Positions 16,385 to 27,300 of a DNA stretch of 64,000 nucleotides are shown piece by piece. Where the stretch lies: contig CAZORE010000008.1 in NCBI GenBank assembly GCA_964581815.1, positions 1-64,000 of the forward strand. The letters run 5' to 3'. Both the position numbers and the translations under genes were made by a program. Numbering within the stretch: the first letter of the stretch is position 1; every line of letters begins with the position of its first letter. The notes beneath the pieces were generated by a model that was not told where the DNA came from, did no database searches, and was given only the letters and a program-made list of their open reading frames with translations. The stretch comes from Trebonia sp964581815. GTDB lineage: Bacteria; Actinomycetota; Actinomycetes; Streptosporangiales; Streptosporangiaceae.

Positions 16385-19300
16385 GTGCCTTCGATCCTAG
16401 ACAGCATCCTTCGCGCCGGCGAAGGCAAGATCCTGCGCCAACTCAAGCGGATCAGCGAGCAGATCAACTCCGTTGAGGATGACTTCGTCGCGATGAGCGA
16501 CGCCGAACTGCGCGGGATGACCGACGAGTTCAAGCGGCGGCTCGCCGAAGAGGGCGAGACGCTCGACGACATCCTGCCCGAGGCGTTCGCCGCAGTCCGC
16601 GAGGCGGCTCGCCGCACGCTCGGCCAGCGCGCCTTCGACGTGCAGCTGATGGGCGCGGCGAACCTGCACATGGGCAACATCTCCGAGATGCGCACTGGTG
16701 AGGGCAAGACGCTCACCGGCGTGTTCCCGGCCTACCTGAACGCGTTGGCGGGCAAGGGCGTGCACGTCGTCACGACCAACGACTACCTGGCCAAGCGCGA
16801 CTCGGAGTGGATGGGGCGGGTGCACCGCTTCCTCGGCCTCGAGGTCGGGGTGATCCTGGCCGACATGACGCCGGCCGACCGGCACAAGGCTTACGCCGCC
16901 GACGTCACCTACGGCACGAACAACGAGTTCGGCTTCGATTACCTGCGCGACAACATGGCGTGGTCACTTGAGGAGACCGTGCAGCGCGGCCACAACTTCG
17001 CCATCGTCGACGAGGTGGACTCGATCCTGGTCGACGAGGCGCGGACGCCGCTGATCATCTCCGGTCCGGCCGAGCAGAACTCCCGCTGGTACACAGAGTT
17101 CGCCAAGATCGCCCCGCGGCTACGGCGCGGCGAGGACGGCGAGGGCGACTACGAGGTTGACGAGAAGAAGAAGACCGTCGGCATCCTCGAGTCGGGCGTG
17201 GAGAAGGTCGAGGACTGGCTCGGCATCGACAACCTGTACGACCCGGTCAACACCCCGCTCGTGTCGTTCCTGCAGAACTCGCTCAAGGCCAAGGAACTGT
17301 TCAAGAAGGACAAGGACTACGTCGTGATGAACGGCGAGGTCCTCATCGTGGACGAGTTCACCGGCCGCATGCTGCACGGCCGCCGGTATAACGAGGGCAT
17401 GCACCAGGCCATCGAGGCCAAGGAAGGCGTGCAGATCAAGGACGAGAACCAGACGTTCGCCACGATCACGCTGCAGAACTACTTCCGGCTCTACGACAAG
17501 CTCGCGGGAATGACCGGCACGGCGATGACCGAGGCCAACGAGTTCATGCAGATCTACAAGCTCGGCGTGGTCCCGATCCCGACCAACAAGCCGATGATCC
17601 GCGCGGACGAGACCGACGTGATCTACCAGACCGCGCAGGCGAAGTTCGACTCGGTGGTTGAGGACATCGCGGAACGGCACCAGGCCGGGCAGCCCGTCCT
17701 CGTCGGCACCGTGAGCGTCGAGAAGTCCGAGCTGCTGTCGGTGATGCTCAAGCGGCGCGGCATTCAGCACCACGTGCTCAACGCCAAGTACCACGAGCAG
17801 GAGGCGATGATCGTCGCCCAGTCCGGCCGGCTCGGCGCGGTCACCGTGGCGACGAACATGGCCGGCCGCGGCACCGACATCATGCTCGGCGGTAACCCCG
17901 AGTTCATCGCCGACCTCGAACTGCACCAGCGCGGCCTGTCGCCGGTTGACACGCCAGAGGACTACGAGGCGGCGTGGCCGGAGGCGGTGGCCAAGGCGAA
18001 GGCGGCGGTCGCCGCCGAGCACGAGCAGGTCGTCGAGGCGGGCGGGCTGTACGTGCTCGGCACCGAGCGGCACGAGTCGCGCCGCATCGACAACCAGCTG
18101 CGCGGCCGGTCGGGCCGGCAGGGCGACCCGGGCCTGTCCCGGTTCTACCTGTCGCTCGAAGACGACCTGATGCGGATGTTCAACTCCGACCGGGTCGCGG
18201 CGATCATGGACCGGCTGCACATCCCGGCGGACGTCCCGGTCGAGAACTCGGTGGTCTCCAGGTCGATCAGGTCCGCGCAGACCCAGGTGGAGTCGCAGAA
18301 CTTCGAGATCCGCAAGGACGTGCTCAAGTACGACGACGTGCTCAACCGGCAGCGCCAGGTCATCTACGGCGAGCGGCGGCAGGTGCTCGAGGGCGCGGAC
18401 CTGCACGTGCAGGTGCGGTCCATGATCGACGAGGTGACCGCCTCCTACGTCACCGCCGCGACGGCCGACGGGTACCCGGAGGAGTGGGACCTGGAGAAGC
18501 TGTGGCGGGCGTTCAAGCAGCTCTTCCCGATCACGCTGCCGATCGACACGGTGATCGAGGAGGCGGGCGGTGACAAGTCAGGGCTGACCGCCGACATGAT
18601 CACCGCCCTGGTGCAGGAGAACGCGCAGCAGGCATACGACCGCCGCGAGGCCGACCTCACGCCCGACAGCATGCGCGAGATCGAGCGCCGCGTCGTGCTG
18701 TCCGTCCTCGACCGCAAGTGGCGCGAGCACCTGTACGAGATGGACTACCTTCGCGAGGGCATCGGCCTGCGCGCCATGGCGCAGCGCGACCCGCTGGTCG
18801 AGTACCAGCGGGAGGGCTACGACATGTTCAACTCGATGATGGACGGCATCAAGGAAGAGTCGGTCGGCAACCTGTTCAACCTCCAGATCGAGTTCCAGGA
18901 GAACCCCATCGTCGAGGAGGTGGGAGCCGGGGCACAGCTCGCGTTCGGCGGCAGCCTTCCCGGCGTCGCCACGGGCGGCGCCCAGCAGGCGCAGGCCGCG
19001 GCCGCCCCGGCTGCGCAGGCACCCGCCGCGCCGGCGGTGCCCGCCCGCGCACCGCGGCCCGTACCCCCGCCGCAGCCGGCGCCGGCCCCCCCGCCGGCCC
19101 CCTTCAGCAAGTCCCGCGGGCGGCACGCCGCCAACGGGCGGGGTCACGCCACCGCGGCGGGCCGCGGCCAGGCCGCGACCCGCAGCAGCACTGACCGTGC
19201 GACTGAGGCCGCCGCTGCCCACGAGGAGGCCGACACGACCCCGGAGGTCCAGGCCAGCGGGTCGCAGCCGGTCCTTCCCGCGCGGCTGCAGCCGCAGCGG

Positions 19301-19456
19301 CCGCGCAACCTTCAGTACTCGGCGCCGTCAGAGGCCGGCGGGGTGGAGCGGCACGGCGACGCCGCGGCCGACCCGTACGCCACCGTGGGCCGTAACGACC
19401 TGTGCCCGTGCGGTTCCGGCCGCAAGTACAAGCGCTGCCACGGCGGCCGGAGCTAA
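16385..19456 (+). CDS. secA: Preprotein translocase ATPase SecA
   Basis: Motor ATPase that drives unfolded preproteins through SecYEG. At 1023 residues it contains Walker A MRTGEGKT near residue 105, DEVDSILVDEARTPLIISGP, PVLVGTVSVEKSE, NMAGRGTDIMLGGN and the Arg-finger region LRGRSGRQGDPG. An Ala/Pro-rich tail follows, then the C-terminal zinc-binding SEC-C motif (RNDLCPCGSGRKYKRCHG), which binds SecB or ribosomes in other bacteria. GTG at 16385 gives the standard VPSILDSILRAGEGKI start and has AAGGAG at 16368-16373; ATG at 16313 is rejected. This looks like the housekeeping SecA1. The stop overlaps the next, convergent gene by 4 bases. Confidence 0.98.
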   Translation: MPSILDSILRAGEGKILRQLKRISEQINSVEDDFVAMSDAELRGMTDEFKRRLAEEGETLDDILPEAFAAVREAARRTLGQRAFDVQLMGAANLHMGNISEMRTGEGKTLTGVFPAYLNALAGKGVHVVTTNDYLAKRDSEWMGRVHRFLGLEVGVILADMTPADRHKAYAADVTYGTNNEFGFDYLRDNMAWSLEETVQRGHNFAIVDEVDSILVDEARTPLIISGPAEQNSRWYTEFAKIAPRLRRGEDGEGDYEVDEKKKTVGILESGVEKVEDWLGIDNLYDPVNTPLVSFLQNSLKAKELFKKDKDYVVMNGEVLIVDEFTGRMLHGRRYNEGMHQAIEAKEGVQIKDENQTFATITLQNYFRLYDKLAGMTGTAMTEANEFMQIYKLGVVPIPTNKPMIRADETDVIYQTAQAKFDSVVEDIAERHQAGQPVLVGTVSVEKSELLSVMLKRRGIQHHVLNAKYHEQEAMIVAQSGRLGAVTVATNMAGRGTDIMLGGNPEFIADLELHQRGLSPVDTPEDYEAAWPEAVAKAKAAVAAEHEQVVEAGGLYVLGTERHESRRIDNQLRGRSGRQGDPGLSRFYLSLEDDLMRMFNSDRVAAIMDRLHIPADVPVENSVVSRSIRSAQTQVESQNFEIRKDVLKYDDVLNRQRQVIYGERRQVLEGADLHVQVRSMIDEVTASYVTAATADGYPEEWDLEKLWRAFKQLFPITLPIDTVIEEAGGDKSGLTADMITALVQENAQQAYDRREADLTPDSMREIERRVVLSVLDRKWREHLYEMDYLREGIGLRAMAQRDPLVEYQREGYDMFNSMMDGIKEESVGNLFNLQIEFQENPIVEEVGAGAQLAFGGSLPGVATGGAQQAQAAAAPAAQAPAAPAVPARAPRPVPPPQPAPAPPPAPFSKSRGRHAANGRGHATAAGRGQAATRSSTDRATEAAAAHEEADTTPEVQASGSQPVLPARLQPQRPRNLQYSAPSEAGGVERHGDAAADPYATVGRNDLCPCGSGRKYKRCHGGRS

Positions 19457-19965
19457 GCGGCCTCGACATCGGTGCAGAGCCACGGCGCGCCTGGCTTGCT
19501 CCGCCACGCCTGCGGCCCGGCCGGCGTAGCGCGCTCCAGCCGGACAGCCAGCGCCCGGGTGCGCGGCCCCGCCGTGACAACGAGCGTCATCTCGATCACG
19601 TCAGCGGCCGGCATGGTCGTCAGCACACGCTGGATCCTCGGCCGGTAATCGCCGCAGAAGACGGGCAGCAGCCTGCGTAGCTGGACGCTGCCGTGCCCGG
19701 ACATGCAGGGCAGCACCTGCTGCAGCGGTCGCACGCCGGCGAGCGCCTCGGTAAGCAGCACCGCGAACTGGCGGGCCCACGGGGTTCCCTGATTCCCCTG
19801 GTCGGCTCGCCTGGCGGCGGCCGGGCCATCACCGAGACCGAGAAGTACCTCCGCGGCCGGCGGCCCGTCAAGTGGCGGCCAGACCTCGGGCACTGAGGTG
19901 ACGCACATCGTCGCCAGGTCGAGGTCGGGCAGCATGGGCGCCGCTTGAACTTGCTCTGCGGTCAT
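19453..19965 (-). CDS. Rv3235-family protein
   Basis: A 170-residue protein of the Rv3235 family, typically encoded next to secA in actinobacteria and uncharacterised. The conserved part is WARQFAVLLTEALAGVRPLQQVLPC followed by Arg-rich strands (SVQLRRLLPVFCGDYRPRIQRVL) and a C-terminal beta region (AVRLERATPAGPQAWR). No signal peptide or membrane segment is seen. ATG at 19965 (MTAEQVQAA) is chosen; a longer start at 20043 adds a Gly/Arg-rich stretch. It converges with secA and its stop overlaps the secA stop by 4 bases. Confidence 0.78.
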   Translation of the reverse strand: MTAEQVQAAPMLPDLDLATMCVTSVPEVWPPLDGPPAAEVLLGLGDGPAAARRADQGNQGTPWARQFAVLLTEALAGVRPLQQVLPCMSGHGSVQLRRLLPVFCGDYRPRIQRVLTTMPAADVIEMTLVVTAGPRTRALAVRLERATPAGPQAWRSKPGAPWLCTDVEAA

Positions 19966-20110
19966 GGCACCACTTCTACCGGCCACCCCCGACATTCCGG
20001 CCCGGCCAGCCCCGCGGCCGGCCATGCCAAGGACCCGTGCCACCGACCCGCGACCGCCCGGACCCTGCTCTTCCCCGGCGGCCGGCTCCGCCGGTCGCTA
20101 GGCTTTGCCC

Positions 20111-20862
20111 GTGGCGCGCGTAGACCCGCAACTTGATGCCAGCGCCGGGGCACAACCGGTTGCCACCGCCGTGGGAGCCAGGCGAGGCAAGCCACGACCG
20201 CGGAAGGCCACGCGCCCGCCCGCGGCGGAGGCGGGGGAGAGCAGGTCGGCGNNNNNNNNNNNNNNNNNNNNNNNNNNNNNNNNNNNNNNNNNNNNNNNNN
20301 NNNNNNNNNNNNNNNNNNNNNNNNNNNNNNNNNNNNNNNNNNNNNNNNNNNACCGCGGAAGGCCACGCGCCCGCCCGCGGCGGAGGCGGGGGAGAGCAGG
20401 TCGGCGACGGAGGCGGCGGCGAAGGGCAAGTCGTACCCGTTCACCGCCGACCCGGGCCGCGCGGCGAACATGCGAGGCAACCGGCGCGCCGACACCAAGC
20501 CGGAACTGGCGCTGCGCGCGGCGCTTTTCGCCATGGGCTACCGCTACCGCAAGGACCTCAGGCTAGACCTGCCCGCCCGCCGGGTGCGGCCGGACATCGC
20601 GTTCACCAGCCGGCGGGTTGCCGTATTCGTCGACGGCTGCTTCTGGCATGCCTGCCCGGAGCACGGGGGCAAGCCCAAGAGCAATGAGTGGTACTGGTCA
20701 CCGAAGCTAACCAGGAACGTGGAACGGGACCGCGCCGCCGACGCGGCGCTCGCCCAGGCCGGCTGGACGGTGCTCAGGCTCTGGGAGCACGTCCCGCTCC
20801 CCGACGCGGTGGCCGCCGTAGTCGCCGCCGTCGGCACCCCAAAGGCACTGCCGCCCCGCTAG
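20111..20862 (+). CDS. vsr: Vsr-family (very short patch repair-like) endonuclease, interrupted by a false gap
   Basis: The C-terminal part is a clear Vsr-type nuclease: MRGNRRADTKPELALRAALF, MGYRYRKDLR, VRPDIAFTSRRVAVFVDG, CFWHACPEH with zinc-binding Cys/His residues, and NVERDRAADAALAQAGWTVL ending in RLWEH. Vsr nicks 5' of T in T:G mismatches. The frame from GTG 20111 runs to the 100-N block, and the frame after it continues to the stop at 20862. The 55 bases before and after the block are identical. Removing one copy and the Ns joins both frames into one protein of about 199 residues with an Ala/Arg/Pro-rich N-terminus. No Dcm-like methyltransferase is nearby, so its role may differ from E. 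coli Vsr. Confidence 0.8.
20197..20251 (+). repeat. 55-bp contig end, identical to 20352-20406
   Basis: Last 55 bases before the N block, beginning ACCGCGGAAGGCCACGCG. They are identical base for base to the first 55 bases after it. This is the signature of overlapping contig ends placed head to tail instead of merged. Confidence 0.95.
20252..20351. other. Assembly gap (100 N), probably spurious
   Basis: Exactly 100 N between two identical 55-base flanks. Collapsing the flanks restores a continuous Vsr-family reading frame, so there is probably no missing sequence here. Confidence 0.95.
20352..20406 (+). repeat. 55-bp contig start, identical to 20197-20251
   Basis: First 55 bases after the N block, a perfect copy of the sequence before it. 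Confidence 0.95.
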
Positions 20863-20872
20863 CATTTCCGCC

Positions 20873-21361
20873 ATGCGGGTCTACCTGGCGTCTACGCTGC
20901 CGGAGCTGGCCGACATCCTCGCCAAGGGCGAGATCGGCCCGCCGCCGCTGCGGGCGTTCGCGGTCACGCCGGCGCTGCGCGAGGGATACGCGAGCGGTGA
21001 TGACGAGGAGCTCGAGTACGTCGCGATGCTGGCGGCGGCCCGGCGGTCGCTGCGCCTGCTCGATTCCGATCAGGCCGCGCCGCGCCGCCGCGTGGTGCTC
21101 GCCGCCGATGTCCCCGATGGCGAGGTCAGCTGGCAGGCGTACGACGACGACGCCGCGGCGGTACTTGTCGGCGCCAGCGTCCCGGTCACGGCGGTCGCCT
21201 CGGGTCACGTCGACGAGCTTGACGCGGTGCCCGACGTGGCCGCCGCCGCCGACGCGGTCATCGCGGCCGACGCGGGCGACGACGACGCCTCCTTCACCGT
21301 CGACTCCGCCGAGGCCCACGAGCTTGCCTGGTACGCCACCCAGGAGCTCCAGTACCTCTAG
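20873..21361 (+). CDS. DUF6912 family protein
   Basis: A 162-residue acidic protein beginning MRVYLASTLPELADILAKGE and containing AFAVTPALREGYASGDDEEL and a C-terminal AHELAWYATQEL. It matches the uncharacterised DUF6912 family found near secA in actinobacteria. It is soluble, with no signal peptide. It starts 10 bases after the Vsr stop. No catalytic motif can be named. Confidence 0.8.
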   Translation: MRVYLASTLPELADILAKGEIGPPPLRAFAVTPALREGYASGDDEELEYVAMLAAARRSLRLLDSDQAAPRRRVVLAADVPDGEVSWQAYDDDAAAVLVGASVPVTAVASGHVDELDAVPDVAAAADAVIAADAGDDDASFTVDSAEAHELAWYATQELQYL

Positions 21362-21406
21362 AGCCGTTAAGGTTGGGGTTGGCCCCGGGCGGGGAAGGTG
21401 CCCGGT

Positions 21407-23035
<1,629 letters not shown>

Positions 23036-23104
23036 CGGTGCCCGAAATTCACAAGACCATCGTCCGCGCCCAGACGAGACGGAGATACCCCGCGCCTTGG
23101 TCCG

Positions 23105-23190
23105 TGCTGGCGGACCCGATACGATCGCGGTTTTTGCGATCGGGTCCGCCAGCATGGACACCGGGGGGTACGGGGGGTCGCCCCCCCGGG
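23105..23190 (+). repeat. Intergenic repeat, copy 2: GGTTTTT hairpin plus G-tracts
   Basis: A 16-bp perfect outer stem (23105-23120 with 23139-23154), 5-base bulge ACGAT, 3-bp CGC/GCG, loop GGTTTTT, then CACCGGGGGGTACGGGGGGT with C7 and GGGAG. It has the same plan as copy 1 with different stem bases. The terminal GGGAG lies eight bases before the next ATG and probably serves as its ribosome-binding site, so pairing of the C-run with the G-runs could affect translation. Confidence 0.75.
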
Positions 23191-23197
23191 AGATAAC

Positions 23198-23914
23198 ATG
23201 CTTCACCGGCTGGTGCTGTGGAACATCGACCTGACGCTGCTTGACGTGGCGAAGGTCACCAGGGCGGCGTACGCAGAGGCGTTCGCCGAGGTGGTCGGCC
23301 GCCCGCTGGTCCAGCTGCCGCAGATGCCCGGCATGACCGAGCCGGAGATCTTCTTCGACGCGCTTGGCCGCAACGGCGTCAGCCTGCGCGCGGACGGCGA
23401 GTCCGAACGGCTGCTCGCGCCGTTCGGCGCGGAGTACGCGACGCGGCTTGCCACGCGCAGGGACCAGCTGACGACGCAGGGCACCCTGCTTCCCGGGGCC
23501 GCCGAGGCGCTGCAGGCCCTGGCCGGGATCGGCGGCGTGGTCCAGTCGGTGCTCACCGGGTCGAGCCGTCCCAACGCGGCGCTCAAGCTGCGTGCCTTCG
23601 GCCTCGACCGGTACCTGGACCTGGGCATCGGCGGGTTCGCCGGCTCCGAGCCTTACCCCAAGGGCGCGCTCCTGCGCGCCACCCGCCTGCGGGCGGAGGA
23701 GAAATACCAGGTGAGCTTTGCCGAGAAGCTGACGGTCTACATCGCGGACGCCCCGCGCGACGTGGAAGCGTCCAAGGTCGGCGGCGCCACGTCCGTGGGG
23801 GTGGCCAGCGGCCGGGCGTCCAGTGGCGAGCTCCGCGAGGCCGGCGCCGACCTGGTGCTGCCCAGCCTGGCCAGGCAGCGGGAGCTCATCGATTTCATCA
23901 CCGCACTTGGGTGA
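23198..23914 (+). CDS. HAD-superfamily protein with Asn at the nucleophile position
   Basis: A 238-residue HAD-like protein with cap insertion: motif I region LVLWNIDLTLLD, motif II VLTGSSRPNAALKLRAFGL, motif IV region VYIADAPRDVEASKVGGAT. In HAD phosphatases motif I is DxDxT/V with the first Asp as covalent nucleophile; here it is Asn9, while Asp11 remains. Phosphatase chemistry through an aspartyl-phosphate should therefore be impaired unless another residue substitutes. I have seen related actinobacterial proteins described with a similar LWNID start, so this may be a subfamily trait. Ribosome site GGGAG comes from the end of the repeat element just upstream. Confidence 0.8.
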   Translation: MLHRLVLWNIDLTLLDVAKVTRAAYAEAFAEVVGRPLVQLPQMPGMTEPEIFFDALGRNGVSLRADGESERLLAPFGAEYATRLATRRDQLTTQGTLLPGAAEALQALAGIGGVVQSVLTGSSRPNAALKLRAFGLDRYLDLGIGGFAGSEPYPKGALLRATRLRAEEKYQVSFAEKLTVYIADAPRDVEASKVGGATSVGVASGRASSGELREAGADLVLPSLARQRELIDFITALG

Positions 23915-24323
23915 TCCTTATCACCACCCTTGGGCGGCGATGACCGGCGCGTTCCGTTCTTGGCCTGATACAGAAGTTTCTCCTGGGGTCACCGGTAGAA
24001 AGGCTGCTGACCCGAGTGCCCTGACGAGTCCGGAAGTGCTCGCTTCGCGCGCTCCGGGTTCTAGTCTGTAAAGAGGGAGGCATCCGGGCGCATCCGTCGC
24101 GCCCGTGCTTACGATGCGACTGTGATGCGATTTCGTGGCTGCCCCTGGGAGCTATCCGCTTCCGGGGCCCGCTCGCATGCCCGGTGCGGTGGCAACCTGT
24201 TGCCGCAGGGCGTGCTTCAGGAGGGTACAAGGGTCGCCCTCCCAGCAAGGCAACAGTCGCATTCCCCGTGCATGGCCGGCACAATGAGGTGACGGTCAGC
24301 CATCACGAAGGAGTGAACAGGCA
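23915..24323 (+). other. 409-bp interval before gdh
   Basis: No convincing gene. At its left edge GGTGAT-CCTT-ATCACC (23910-23925) forms a perfect 6-bp hairpin overlapping the HAD stop, a possible weak terminator. The rest shows no motif I can name. The gdh ribosome site AAGGAG lies at the right edge. Confidence 0.4.
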
Positions 24324-27300
24324 ATGCCGGAACGCGCGGCCGAGGCCAGGCAGGCCCCGGACGACATCAGGGATGAACTGATCGCCAAGGCGGCGGAGCT
24401 GTGGACCTACGTCCCCAGCGGCACCGTTGCGGAGGTCGCCGGGGCCGGGGGCGTCAACCCGCCAGGCGACCCGGGCCAGGTGGTGGGTGACCTGCCTGGC
24501 TTCCTCAGCGCGTACTACCGGCTCGTCGCCGTGGAGGACCTGATCGCCGCCGGACCAGTACGGCTTGCGGCGACCGCGGCGCAGCACGCCGCGCTCGGCG
24601 CCCACCGCCCGCAGGGCCGCCCCGCCGTTACCGTCCGACCCGAGCGGGACGCCTCGCTGACCTGGGCGGGAACCGTCATCGACATCGTCACCGACGACAT
24701 GCCGTACCTGGTCGACTCGGTGACGATGGAACTCAACCGGCAGCACGCCGACATCAGGCTCATTGTCCACCCGCTCTTCACGGTCCACCGGGACGTGACC
24801 GGAGCGGCCCAGGGCACGGGCGCAGCCGTCGCCGACGCCGACGCGGTCCCTGAGTCCTGGATGCACGTCGAACTTGGCGCCGTTGACGATCCCGCGGCGC
24901 TCGCCGCCGACCTGCGCCGTGTCCTTGACGACCTGCGCGTCGCTATGGAGGACCAGCGGCGCATGCGGTCCGCCGCCCGCGACCTGGTCGAGCTGCTTTC
25001 TAATATCGACGACCCGGCGGAGACCGAGGCAAGCGAACTGCTCGCCTGGCTGTCGGCCGGCCACTTCACGTTCCTCGGCTACCGTGCCTACGCGCAGGCG
25101 GGGGAGCCGCGAGAGCTCAAGCCCGTCCCCGGCACCGGACTTGGCATCCTCCGCCATGACGGGGCCGATGAGTCCTTCGCCGTCAGCCCGGCCGACGGCG
25201 GTCAGGGTAAGCACCGGCCGCGGCTGCTCGTGCTGGCCAAGTCGTCCACGAAGTCCACCGTCTACCGGCCCAGCTACCTGGACTACGTGGCGGTGCGCCG
25301 GTTCAGCCCGGACACCGGCGAGGTCATCGGGGAGTACCGGTTCATCGGCCTCTACACTCAGGCCGCCTACACCGAGTCGGTCACCCGCATCCCGGTGCTG
25401 CGCCGCAAGCTCGACCGGATGCTGCACATCGCCGGCGTGCCCGTGGACAGCCACGACGGCCAGGCGCTCCTGGAGATCCTCGAGGGCTTCCCGCGGGAAG
25501 AGCTGTTCGAGATCAGCGCGGAGCGGCTCGCGCCGATCGCCCTGGCCGTGCTCGGCCTCGGCGAGCGCAAGCAGGTGCGGCTCTTCGTACGCCCCGACTC
25601 CTACGGCCGCTACGTTTCCTGCCTGGTCTACCTGCCGCGCGACCGGTACACCACGCAGGTCCGGCTCCGCGCCCAGGAGATCTTGCGCAGCGCGTTCGGC
25701 GGCGCCTCGGTGGACTACAGCGCGATGGTGGGCAACTCGGCCCTCGCCCGGCTGCACATCGTGGTGCACGCCGAGCCGGGCCATCAGCTCGGCCCGGTCG
25801 ACCAGGCGGCCCTCCAGGTGCGCATCGCCGCCGCGGTCCGCTCCTGGGACGAGGACCTGGCCGAGGAGGCGGAGCGCCAGCTCGGTCCAGAGATCGCTAT
25901 CGAAGCCATCGGGACCTGCGCCGACGGCATTCCAGAGACCTACAAGGCGGCAACCGCCCCGGCCGCGGCGGTTGGCGACCTGGCCGTGGTGCGGCGGCTG
26001 CGGGATGAGTCAGCCGGCTTCGCGATCCGTCTTTCCCTGAGCCCGGCGGCTGACGCGGTACCGCCAGGCCACCAGCCGCCCGGTCAGCTGCCGACGACGG
26101 TCCCGCCGGGCAGCGACGTCTGGCGGCTGCGCGTTTACCAGCTGTCGCCGCTCACGCTCTCTGACGTGCTACCGCAGTTGCAGCACATGGGGCTCGAAGT
26201 GCTTGACGAGCACCCCTACGAGTTCCGTGGCACCACGCAACCGTTCTGGATCTACGACTTCGGCATCCGCGGCCGGCGGCGGGCGGTGACGCAGGCCCAC
26301 GCCGACGCGCTGCGCGCCGGGTTCGAGGAAGCGCTGACCGCCCTTTGGCAGGACCGCATTGAGGACGACGAGTTCAACGGCCTGGTGCTCGACGCGGACC
26401 TCAACTGGCGGCAGGTCGCCATGCTGCGCGCGTACGCGCGCTACCTGCGGCAGGCGGGGTTCCAGTTCAGCCAGAGCTACCTGCAGCGGGTGCTGCGCGC
26501 CAACCCGGCGATCACCAGGCTGCTGGTGCGGTTGTTTGAGTCCCGGTTCGACCCGGCCCGTGCGACCGGCGCTGAGGAGCGCTGCACGGCGATCACCGAG
26601 GAGTTGCGCGGAGCGCTCGATGAGGTGGTCAGCCTGGACCATGACCGCATCCTGCGCGCTTACCTGACGCTGATCGACGCCACCCGGCGGACCAATTACT
26701 ACCAGCGCGCCGGCAACGGCGACCACGCGCCGTACCTGGTGTTCAAGCTCGCGTCCGAGCGGGTCCCCGTGCTGCCCGCGCCGCGGCCGAAGTACGAGAT
26801 CTGGGTCTACTCGCCGCGGTTCGAGGCGGTGCACCTGCGGTTCGGACCGGTCGCGCGCGGCGGCCTGCGCTGGTCGGAGCGGCCTGAGGACTTCCGCACC
26901 GAGGTGCTCGGCCTGGTGAAGGCGCAGGAGGTGAAGAACTCCGTCATCGTGCCGTCCGGCGCGAAAGGCGGGTTCGTCTGCAAGCGGCTGCCCGACCCGG
27001 CCGACCGGGACGCCTACCAGGCGGAAGTGCTCGCCTGCTACCGGACGTTCATCAGCGCGATGCTCGACGTCACCGACAACATCGCCGGCGACGCCGTGGT
27101 CCCGCCGCCCGGCGTGGTCCGGCTTGACGGCGACGACCCCTACCTGGTCGTCGCCGCGGACAAAGGCACCGCGACGTTCTCCGACGTGGCCAACGAGATC
27201 GCGGGGCGGTACGGGTACTGGCTCGGCGACGCGTTCGCCTCGGGCGGCTCCGAAGGCTACGACCACAAGAAAATGGGCATCACCGCCCGCGGTGCCTGGG

